A stretch of DNA of 64,000 bases. It comes from Metabacillus malikii (lineage in GTDB: Bacteria; Bacillota; Bacilli; Bacillales; Bacillaceae). A model generated the notes under the pieces. That model did not search any database and was not told the origin of the DNA. It worked only from the letters and a program-made list of their open reading frames with translations. The stretch is from positions 1 through 64,000 of the forward strand of contig NZ_JAUSUD010000002.1 of the NCBI RefSeq assembly GCF_030813355.1, in the 5' to 3' direction. Position numbers and translations under genes: made by a program. Shown piece by piece: positions 1 to 8,100 of the stretch (positions are counted from its first letter, which is position 1; every line of letters begins with the position of its first letter).

Positions 1-345
1 AAAGAGCGGCGGCGAAATGTTCTTCATAAAGGAGATGAAGACCAAAAATTAAAAAGAGCGGTGGCGAAATGTTCTTCATAAAGGAAATGAAGACCAAAAA
101 TTAAAAAGAGCGGCGGCGAAATGTTCTTCATAAAGGAGATGAAGACCAAAAATTAAAAAGAGCGGCGGCGAAATGTTCTTCATAAAGGAGATGAAGAACA
201 AAAATAATCAAGAGTGCCAGTGAAATGTTCTTCATAAAAGAGATGAAGACCAAAAATAAGTAAGAACGCCAGCGAAATGTTCATCATAAAGGAGATGAAG
301 ACCAAAAATTAATAAAAGCACCAGCGAAATGTCCTTCTAAATAGA
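1..345. repeat. Tandem array A: 52-bp unit, about 6.6 copies
   Basis: Units begin near 1, 53, 105, 157, 209, 261 and 313, so the period is exactly 52 bp. Each carries an inverted repeat of the form GTTCTTCAT-N7-ATGAAGAC (7-bp perfect stem TCTTCAT/ATGAAGA, 7-base loop AAAGGAG or close variants). Copies diverge toward the right end, where the last one decays. The left end is cut by the window edge, so the true copy number is unknown. No open reading frame with a ribosome binding site runs through it and there are no unique spacers, so it is not a CRISPR array. The hairpin core is shared with the array at 10.4 kb. Confidence 0.93.
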
Positions 346-649
346 GAAAAAGAAATAAGTGCTTAAGTGATATAACCTATATCCGAAAGTTGAAAAATGA
401 GCTCATTAGAAATCTTCCTCATTAAAAAGATACTATTATCAATCCCCAATAAAACGTCCACACAAAAAATATGATTCAGAAACCGCAAAAAGAGTGAGTC
501 ATAAATCATTATTATAAATAGCTCTGCTCTACATTGCAGCTATACCCAACATAATGGCCCTCCAATAAAATGAAGGGCCAATACACAACTGTCTAGCATC
601 TCTTAAGCTATTATGTTAAGAGTCATTTATATTGTTTATTTTGATTAAC
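346..649. other. Intergenic stretch without a gene
   Basis: I see no convincing reading frame here. The right half holds two inverted repeats that probably end the reverse-strand operon to the right: TGGCCCT/AGGGCCA at 555-580 and CTCTTAA/TTAAGAG at 600-622. The left half is AT-rich and nondescript. Confidence 0.6.
555..580 (-). terminator. Probable terminator of the reverse-strand sugar oxidoreductase operon
   Basis: A 7-bp stem TGGCCCT/AGGGCCA with a 12-base loop lies about 70 bp past the stop codon at 650. A second small stem at 600-622 lies between. No strong T-run follows on the reverse strand, so this is only a likely terminator. Confidence 0.5.
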
Positions 650-1723
650 CTACAACGACTCCGGCCGTTCACAGCTACTTGCCATCACATAATGTGTACC
701 GTTATCAGAAGAATCGTGGAATCCATGCATTGCTTCTAATACATGATAAGCAAGTTCGCCGTTAGCACGGTGTTGTGTTTCTTCAATAATTGCTTTTGCC
801 ATATCGGCAACACCGAGACCGCGACTATTTTGCGAGAAGCCATAGGAAAGTGGGACTTCGACAAAATCCTGTTCATCACGCTTACGAATTTTCACTGGGC
901 CACCAAATGTGTTTGGATCTGGGACGAGTAGGGTACCTTCACTTCCGTAAATCTCAATTGGTGGTAGGGAAGAATAGCCAAATGCATCAAAGGATGTTGT
1001 AATCGTGCCGATTGCACCAGAGTGAAAATCGATTGTTCCGGCAATATGTGTTGCTGTTTCAACTTCGATTTTTTCTCCTGCCTTTGGTTGACTAGTTACA
1101 ACCCGCTCAGGATAACTAATTCGTGTAGAGCCAGATACTCGGCGGATTGGACCTAATAAAGCGACTAAAGCCGTTAAATAGTAAGGTCCCATATCGAACA
1201 TCGGCCCGCCACCAGTCTTATAGTAAAAGCCAGGGTCTGGATGCCAATGCTCATGACCACGACAAATCATAAATGCAGATGCACCAACTACTTCGCCAAT
1301 TTCACCTTGTTCAATTAATTTAATCGCTGTTTGGATACCAGCACCTAAAAATGTATCTGGGGCGCTTCCAACTAGCTTGTTATGTTTTTTAGCTGTTTCA
1401 AGTATTTTCTGACCATCCTCACGAGTAACAGCTAACGGTTTTTCTGTATACACATGCTTTCCTGCCTCAAGTGCTTTGATACATACTTCAGCATGTGCTT
1501 GCGGTATTGTTAAATTAATCACTAAGTCGATATCTGGGTCTTGTAGCAGTTCATCTACAGAATAAGCATTTGGAATATTGAATTTTTCAGCCTGAGAGGC
1601 AGCGCGTTGCAAATCTAAATCTGCACAAGCAACCAATTCAAGATGATCGAGCTTTTTGCAGTTTTCCATATAGATAGAGCTAATATTTCCACAACCGATA
1701 ATGCCGATTTTTATAGATTTCAA
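650..1723 (-). CDS. Gfo/Idh/MocA family NAD(P)-dependent oxidoreductase
   Basis: A 357-residue cytosolic dehydrogenase. The N-terminal Rossmann fold shows the GIIGCGNIS dinucleotide loop (residues 7-15) and the EKP motif (94-96) that carries the catalytic lysine in this family. The C-terminal half is the usual alpha/beta domain with the GGGPMFDMGPYYL segment. The family oxidises or reduces sugars, inositols and their derivatives; the substrate here cannot be read. It begins with TTG, preceded by AAGGGGG seven bases upstream. It is the last gene of a four-gene reverse-strand operon (LacI regulator, oxidoreductase, ThuA protein, this gene), 12 bp after the ThuA gene. The pairing with ThuA and a second oxidoreductase suggests 3-keto-sugar chemistry, which is inference. 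Confidence 0.9.
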   Translation of the reverse strand: MKSIKIGIIGCGNISSIYMENCKKLDHLELVACADLDLQRAASQAEKFNIPNAYSVDELLQDPDIDLVINLTIPQAHAEVCIKALEAGKHVYTEKPLAVTREDGQKILETAKKHNKLVGSAPDTFLGAGIQTAIKLIEQGEIGEVVGASAFMICRGHEHWHPDPGFYYKTGGGPMFDMGPYYLTALVALLGPIRRVSGSTRISYPERVVTSQPKAGEKIEVETATHIAGTIDFHSGAIGTITTSFDAFGYSSLPPIEIYGSEGTLLVPDPNTFGGPVKIRKRDEQDFVEVPLSYGFSQNSRGLGVADMAKAIIEETQHRANGELAYHVLEAMHGFHDSSDNGTHYVMASSCERPESL

Positions 1724-1735
1724 TGTGATTCCCCC

Positions 1736-2473
1736 TTATTGGCTGTCTCCCATACCAGTATAAACTTTACCTGTTGCAAAACGATTCGCCTGAGCAAGTT
1801 CCTGAGCACGTTCTTTCCCGCTAGCTGCCCATAGGAAGCCACGGCGCATAATTTGTGTAACCTCAGGCATTGCTACGATATTCGCTTGATGTCCTAATGA
1901 ATTATAAAATACATTACCAAGTCCCCATTTCTTCGTCCAGACAACCGGCATATCAACGGCTTTATTTGCAGCATGTGGACCATCAACAACAGGGAAGCGG
2001 GTTGTAGCTAGTACTTCTACTGCTGGATCAAAGTGAAGGTAATATTGCTCACTAACAACTTTAAAATCAGACAGACCTTCCAAAAGCGGGCTAGTTGAAT
2101 GTTTAATATTCACCATGTATTCGACACCATCATTACCAGGATGAGCAACCCAATTCCCACCGGTCATGAATTGCCAGTCAACATTGTTACGGAATGAGTC
2201 ACACATACCGCCGTGACAGCCTGCTAAGCCTACACCATTCATCACTGCTTCTGAAATATGAAGGACATATTTTTTCTCGATATCTCCCATTGTCCAATGA
2301 GGAACAATTAAGTCTAGTGACGCTAACTTTTCAGGGTCAGCATATGAATCTAATGAATGTGAGACTTCAACTTGAAAGTTTTCCTCTTCTAAGATTGATT
2401 TAAAAATATCAGCTACTTGTTCTGGTTCATGACCATCCCAGCCACCCCATACGATTAAGGCACTTTTTTTCAT
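1736..2473 (-). CDS. ThuA domain protein (trehalose utilisation/sugar catabolism family)
   Basis: A 245-residue protein of the ThuA family, a class I glutamine-amidotransferase-like fold found in sugar catabolic operons. Recognisable blocks are the N-terminal LIVWGGWDGHEPEQV segment, the LIVPHWTMG strand and the GLAGCHGGMCDSF turn, where the nucleophile elbow of the fold lies. No signal peptide or membrane segment is present. Start ATG is preceded by AAGGGAG. It sits between two Gfo/Idh/MocA oxidoreductases; related gene groups process keto-disaccharides or act on trehalose and other plant-derived sugars. The reaction is unknown for most members and I do not assign one. Confidence 0.88.
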   Translation of the reverse strand: MKKSALIVWGGWDGHEPEQVADIFKSILEEENFQVEVSHSLDSYADPEKLASLDLIVPHWTMGDIEKKYVLHISEAVMNGVGLAGCHGGMCDSFRNNVDWQFMTGGNWVAHPGNDGVEYMVNIKHSTSPLLEGLSDFKVVSEQYYLHFDPAVEVLATTRFPVVDGPHAANKAVDMPVVWTKKWGLGNVFYNSLGHQANIVAMPEVTQIMRRGFLWAASGKERAQELAQANRFATGKVYTGMGDSQ

Positions 2474-2529
2474 TGCACTTCGACTCCCTTACATGATTTA
2501 GTTTGATAGAGATACACTTTTACATGACA

Positions 2530-3690
2530 TTAAATATCTGAAATCGTGATCCATTGGCGCTTTTCAATTGATTGGTCAACAGCTTCTAAAACTTGCTGAC
2601 ATTTAACACCATCATGGAAATTCGGAACCGGCTGACGGTCTTCCTTGAAAGCGTTCATCAGTTCGACAACTTCATGAATAAACGTATGCTCATAACCAAT
2701 CGTATGACCTGGTGGCCACCAATTATCCGCAAATGCATGAGCAGGATCTGTTGCGAGTACCCGGCGGAAGCCCTGAACATCGTCACGGTCATCTGTAAAA
2801 TAAACTTGCAGCTCGTTCATCCGTTCAAAATCAAAAATGACACTGCCTTTACTGCCGTTAATTTCGAATGAATTTGTGCAACGATGGCCTGCTGCATAGC
2901 GTGTAGCCTCAAAACTGCCTAATGCACCATTTTCAAAACGTGCTAAAAATAAAGTTGCATCATCAACAGTAACTTCACCTTTTTCGTCCGACTCACTACC
3001 TGTAGCAGATAATCCTGACATATTTGCAGGGATTGGACGTTCTTTCACAAACGTTTCGCTCATCCCGATAACTTCAGTCATGTCACCGACTAGGTAATGA
3101 GCTAAATCAATAAGGTGTGCTCCTAAATCGCCATGTGAACCAGAACCGGCGATTTCCTTTTTTAGTCTCCATGCGAGCGGGAAATTCGGGTCAACAAGCC
3201 AATCTTGTAAAAACCATGCCCGAAAATGATGGATTTTACCTAGTTTTCCTTCATCGACTAGTTTTTTAGCGAGCATGACAGCTGGGGCAAAGCGGTAGTT
3301 AAAGCCAACCATATGCTTAACACCCGATTCCTCAACCGTTGCGAGCATTTCTCGTGCATCTGCCAATGTAAGCGCTAACGGTTTTTCACAAAAAACATGT
3401 TTGCCTGCTTTCGCAGCGGCAATTGTAATTTCTTTATGTACATCACTAGGTGCATTAATATCTATCAAGTCGATATCGTCCCTTTGTAAGAGACTTTTCC
3501 AGTCAGTCGTATATTCATCCCAACCAAATTGTGCCTGGGCTTGTGCGACATCTTGTTCATTACGTCCACAAATCACTTTCATCACAGGCTTTACTGTATT
3601 AGGGAAAAACAGAGGGAGGTCCTTATATGCATGACTATGCGCTTTACCCATAAATTTATAACCAATCATCCCAACGTTAATTGATTTCAT
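2530..3690 (-). CDS. Gfo/Idh/MocA family oxidoreductase
   Basis: A 386-residue dehydrogenase. The nucleotide-binding loop is GMIGYKFMG, where the third glycine position is altered, followed by the EKP motif in HVFCEKPLALT, which supplies the catalytic lysine. The block GSGSHGDLGAHLIDLAHYL is typical of the inositol/sugar dehydrogenase branch. An upstream in-frame start would extend it into the regulator gene; I prefer the ATG at 3690 because AAAGGGG lies 10 bases before it. It follows the LacI gene by 23 bp and precedes the ThuA gene by 56 bp, all in the same direction. Length and motifs are normal. Substrate unknown. Confidence 0.9.
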   Translation of the reverse strand: MKSINVGMIGYKFMGKAHSHAYKDLPLFFPNTVKPVMKVICGRNEQDVAQAQAQFGWDEYTTDWKSLLQRDDIDLIDINAPSDVHKEITIAAAKAGKHVFCEKPLALTLADAREMLATVEESGVKHMVGFNYRFAPAVMLAKKLVDEGKLGKIHHFRAWFLQDWLVDPNFPLAWRLKKEIAGSGSHGDLGAHLIDLAHYLVGDMTEVIGMSETFVKERPIPANMSGLSATGSESDEKGEVTVDDATLFLARFENGALGSFEATRYAAGHRCTNSFEINGSKGSVIFDFERMNELQVYFTDDRDDVQGFRRVLATDPAHAFADNWWPPGHTIGYEHTFIHEVVELMNAFKEDRQPVPNFHDGVKCQQVLEAVDQSIEKRQWITISDI

Positions 3691-3713
3691 AAAAAACATA
3701 CCCCTTTGCATGA

Positions 3714-4763
3714 TTAATTTGACGGGGACTGTCCCCACCTCGATGATTGTCGTTCAATGAATGTTACTGGTAATCTCTCATTTATAAAGGTATCAGTAGG
3801 TTGAGAGATTAATTGCAGAATTTTTTTTGCTGCAAGCTGCCCCATATCAAATAATGGGACGTTTACAGTACTTAACGATGGAGTCGTCATTCTCGACATC
3901 TCAGAATTATCATAGCCAATTAGGAGATAATCGACTGTTGCGCGATAACCTAAATCTTGGAGGCCTTGCATAAGTCCGATAGCCATTCGGTCGTTTGCTG
4001 CAAAAATAGCTTTGCATGTTGAAAGGTATGGAGCAATATCTGCTGCGATTTTATAGCCGCTTTTTCGACTGTAATTTCCTTGGAAAATATAATCAGTGTT
4101 CTTAACAATCCCTGCCTGCTCAAGAGCTAAACAATAGCCTTCTAACCGCTCACTACTATTTGAATATTCTAACGGTCCATTTAAAAAGATAATTTGTTCA
4201 ATACCTTGTTTAATCAATGTAGAAACCGCTTCCAAACTACCTTGAACGTGATTGGCATCAATTGAATGAAACAAATGGCCAGTATAAGTTTGATTTATCA
4301 GGCAATAAGGTAACTGTAATTCATGTAATCTTGTTAATGCTTCTACTTCACCAGTGGCATTTTTCGAGCCGAGTATGATTAACCCATCGACCTTTTGAGA
4401 GCGGAATAATTGGACATAGTCTTTTGGCTCATCTGGTGACTGAAAAAGTAAAAGCAATCCATATCCCATTTCGCCGAGCATAGCACCGATACCACTCATT
4501 AGTTCTGAAAAATAATGTGTGCTCATTATTCGAACCTTTGGTAAATATGGAACAATTACACCGATATTATTGCTTTTTCCTTTCGCAAAGCTTTGCGCAA
4601 TTGCATTTGGATAATAATTTAATTGTGCTGCAGCTTCAAGGACTTTTGTTTTCGTCTCTTCGCGTATGGGACCCACCTGATTAAAAACCCGTGAGACAGT
4701 TGCTTCAGATACTCCTGCTAATTTTGCTACGTCTTTACGATTTGCTATCGGAATCACCTCCAT
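3714..4763 (-). CDS. LacI family transcriptional regulator
   Basis: A repressor-type regulator of 349 residues. Residues 8-32 form the LacI helix-turn-helix (KDVAKLAGVSEATVSRVF), the hinge helix follows near residue 55 (PNAIAQSFAKGKS), and the rest is a periplasmic-binding-protein-like sugar sensor domain with the AIFAANDRMAIGLMQGL block. It is first in its own reverse-strand operon and divergent from the rhamnogalacturonan esterase-lyase gene, so it probably controls one or both. The start is odd: the only nearby ATG (4763) has no upstream ribosome binding site, while a strong GGAGGTGATT lies just inside the frame, which would suit a start at an ATA codon near 4748. The final codons include a GGGGAC/GTCCCC palindrome. 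Confidence 0.92.
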   Translation of the reverse strand: MEVIPIANRKDVAKLAGVSEATVSRVFNQVGPIREETKTKVLEAAAQLNYYPNAIAQSFAKGKSNNIGVIVPYLPKVRIMSTHYFSELMSGIGAMLGEMGYGLLLLFQSPDEPKDYVQLFRSQKVDGLIILGSKNATGEVEALTRLHELQLPYCLINQTYTGHLFHSIDANHVQGSLEAVSTLIKQGIEQIIFLNGPLEYSNSSERLEGYCLALEQAGIVKNTDYIFQGNYSRKSGYKIAADIAPYLSTCKAIFAANDRMAIGLMQGLQDLGYRATVDYLLIGYDNSEMSRMTTPSLSTVNVPLFDMGQLAAKKILQLISQPTDTFINERLPVTFIERQSSRWGQSPSN

Positions 4764-4789
4764 TGTGCATCATGGTGTTAAATTTAAAA

Positions 4790-4803
4790 TGTACACGCGT
4801 TCA
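4790..4803. promoter_or_regulatory. Possible LacI-family operator
   Basis: TGTACACGCGTTCA is a central-CG imperfect palindrome of LacI-family type, 30-40 bp before the LacI coding region. It differs from the CcpA cre consensus at two key positions, so autoregulation by the neighbouring LacI protein is as likely as CcpA. Confidence 0.35.
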
Positions 4804-4941
4804 TTATCTCGAGTTTTTGGAATAGTGTCAATAATGTTTTTTTTACATGATTCTACATGACCTATTCTAAATAGGAATGAAAGCTGAAAATGGTACAAAT
4901 GTTATAAGAAGTAGTTAGGTGTAAAGAATGGTTTTTAGCTA

Positions 4942-4977
4942 ACATCTGATTTTTAAACATTGACATCTGTTTTTTAA
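4942..4977 (+). promoter_or_regulatory. Two 15-bp direct repeats spaced by 21 bp, candidate activator site
   Basis: ACATCTGATTTTTAA (4942) and ACATCTGTTTTTTAA (4963) differ at one base and start 21 bp apart, two helical turns, so both face the same side of DNA. They precede the esterase-lyase gene. Direct repeats of this kind are typical of AraC-type or response-regulator binding, but no such regulator is adjacent. Confidence 0.5.
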
Positions 4978-5012
4978 CTACTCAATTAGCGGACAAGCAA
5001 GTAATATACAAA

Positions 5013-5027
5013 TTGTAAGCGTTTACC
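5013..5027 (+). promoter_or_regulatory. cre-like catabolite-control site
   Basis: TTGTAAGCGTTTACC matches the CcpA target consensus WTGNAANCGNNNNCW except for the last base. It lies 75 bp before the esterase-lyase start codon, where CcpA would block transcription during growth on preferred sugars. Confidence 0.6.
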
Positions 5028-5101
5028 TACCGGATGAATTGGAGGTGAAGTTTGTACTGTTACACTAGAAATTCAATCAATTTTATGAAAGGGAGATGAA
5101 G

Positions 5102-8100
5102 ATGGACGCAAAGGGGAAGCGTAATTTTAGACGATTGTTAACGATGTTTTTATCAGTTTTACTCGTTATTTCTTCTGCTCCAATTACAATGCAGACTGCA
5201 AGCGCAAATGAGGCTGTCTTGTATAAGTTTGATTTTGGTACTGAAAGCAGTAAAGTTCAGGAAGGCTTTACGAAAGTAACGGCAGCTACTGGTTATACAG
5301 CTGAAGGAAAATATGGATTCGCTGACATAGGAAAAGTAACGGAAGCGGACCGCGAGACGTCTGACCCGCTTACGTCAGATTATATTTCGATGACTGATAC
5401 AGCCTTTCAAGTTGATTTAGAAAATGGTGACTACAAAGTTACCGTTTATGCAGGTGATCAAAATGAAGCTACATCAGTTGGTGTTAAAGCAGATCTGATT
5501 CAAAAGGTTCAAGACATGACAATTAATGCGGGAGAATTTGTTGAACGTTCCTTTGACATCGCACTCATCGATGGTCAATTAACGATAGAGTTAACTGGGA
5601 ATTCTCCAAAATTAAATGGGTTAGTCATTGAAAAGCTGCCAAAACGTACTGCCGCAGAGTATCCAACCGTTTATATTGCTGGAGACTCAACAGTACAAAC
5701 ATATGATGAGTATTGGAAGCCTGAAGCAGGTTGGGGGCAAATGATTTCCCGTTACTTTGATACAAAGGTAACATTTGATAATCATGCAATAGGCGGCAGA
5801 AGCACGAAGACGTTTATGAATGAAGGCAGACTTGATGCAATTTTACGTGATATTAAGCCGAACGATTATTTTCTCATTCAATTCGGTCATAATGATGCAA
5901 CTGTCAGCAGACCTGAACGCTATGTAACAGTTCCTGAATATAAAGTTTTATTAAAGGCTTATGTGGACGGAGCGAGACAACGTGGTGCAGAACCAATCTT
6001 AGTTACACCAGTTGGAAGAAGAGATTTTAATGCGAGTACAGGTAAATTCAATGTAAGTTTCCCAGAATATGTTCAAGGAATGAAAGAAGTAGCAGAGGAG
6101 AATGATGTTCCACTAGTTGATTTAAGTGCACTAAGTGTTGCGTATTATGACACGATTGGGCCTGAGGGAACTCTTGCTGTTTTTCTTCATACAGAGCCAG
6201 GAATGTACCAAGCATTCCCGAATGGTTCACAAGATAACACTCATTTTCAGGAATACGGTGCGATCCAAATTGCGAGATTGTTGTCAGGTGGACTTAAAGA
6301 CCTTAATGTTTCGCTCTCATCCTATGTTCAAGATATTGAACCACCTGCCGATGTTCCTGCAAAACCATCAAATGTTAGTGCGAGTGGGATAAGTAATGCT
6401 GGGGCGGTGTTAACTTGGGAAGCGGTTGATTCAGCAGATATTTATAAAATTTATCGTAAGCGTTCAGACGAAACAGACTATACATTAATTGGGACAGCTG
6501 CAGCACCAAAATTAACAGTTTCTGGGCTTGATGAAGGTAAATCTTATCAATTAGCTGTTTCAGCTGTAAATGGTAAAGGGGAGTCTGAATTATCAGATCC
6601 TGTCACAATTTCAACAAAAGAAGCTACTACAAAATTTGATTTTGGATTAGCGGGTAACCCAGTGGCAGAAGGTTATACAGAAGTGAATCTTTCGTCTGTT
6701 TACACACCTGAAAAAGGCTATGGAATTGTTGACCCGACTGGAATGATCGGTAGAGACCGTGGAACTGGCGGAGATTTGCTGCGCGATTGGTTAGGTTATT
6801 TTAACGTTGGTTGGAAATTTAACGTCGATGTGCCGAATGGCCTTTACGCAGTTAAAGTTTATGTTGGTGACTTTTTAGGAAGCGCGAGAACAACGATTCA
6901 AATTGAGGGACAAGATTTTGGACAAGTATCAGCCCCAAGCAGAAACTATACGGAAAAAATCATTCCACAAGTTTCTGTAAAAGACGGACAAATGAATTTT
7001 GACTTTGGCGGTTCAACAGGAATTGTCAATGGAGTGGAGTTAACACCAATCTTATTGGCACCATCAGAATTGACTTTAGATAATAAAAATATGGACCCTG
7101 CAAAGCCATCTGTAACACTTTCCTGGAAAGAGGTTGAAGAAGCAGCATCCTACAACATTTATCGAAATGTAGCGGGGACGAGTTCAATCGAAAAGGTAGG
7201 TACTGCAACAGAAAGCACATTCACAGACAATTCGGTACGTGTCGGAATAAAATATGAATATACAGTAACTGCTGTCGATAATGCAAATGTTGAAACAGTA
7301 CCTTCGTTGCCTCTAGAGGTTAACATGGTCGATGATTCGCAAGAAATTCCTAATCCTCCTGAAAACATTAAGGTAGGAAAAGTAAATAAAAACGATATTA
7401 CGATTAAATGGGACAAAGTGAAGGAAGCGGCAACATACAACATATACCGTTCTGAAAAGAAGGATGGTGAGTATATATTAGTCGGTAAAACAGACAAGAC
7501 AAGCTACAAGGACGAAACCGTATTAACAACGATTCCTTACTTCTATAAAGTTGCAGCTGTAAATGCAGGTGGTGAATCAAAGCTCTCAGAAAGTGTTGAA
7601 ACACCGGCAGTAACAGTGTTAAAGCGCCAAATGGAAGATTTGACTCGTGCACCAGTAGCTGTGAAAACAGAGGAAGGTGTTTATGTAAGCTGGCGTCTAT
7701 TAGGAACCGATTCTGATGATATTAGTTTTAATGTGTACCGTGATGGAAAGAAAATCAATTCCTCACCAATTAAAGCGAGTACAAATTTCATTGATAAAGA
7801 TGGAACCGTTGATGCTGTTTATGAAATTAGAGACGTCGTTGGCGGAAAGGAAACAAAAGAAAAGGTAACAACGAACGTATTAAGTAATAACACCTTCGAC
7901 ATACCGTTGCAAAAACCAGAGGATGGGGTAACGCCATTAGGTGACCCATACTCATATCGAGCAAACGATGCAAGTGTCGGTGACCTTGATGGTGACGGTG
8001 AATATGAAATCGTCCTTAAATGGGACCCAACGAATTCAAAAGATAATTCACAAGCAGGCTATACGGGAAATGTTTATATCGATGCATATGAGCTTGATGG

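Larger units (their letters stand above)
4764..5101. other. Divergent regulatory region between the LacI gene and the esterase-lyase gene
   Basis: This AT-rich stretch holds a LacI-type operator-like sequence (4790-4803), a perfect pair of 15-bp direct repeats (4942-4977) and a cre-like site (5013-5027). A TTGACA hexamer at 4960-4965 lies inside the second direct repeat, but no good -10 box follows at the right spacing. GGAGGTGAAG at 5041 is an orphan ribosome-binding-site-like sequence with no matching start. Confidence 0.6.

Noticed and set aside
3724..3736. GGGGACTGTCCCC palindrome as operator
   Set aside because: It lies inside the LacI coding end and is a common Bacillus repeat word; no promoter is adjacent.
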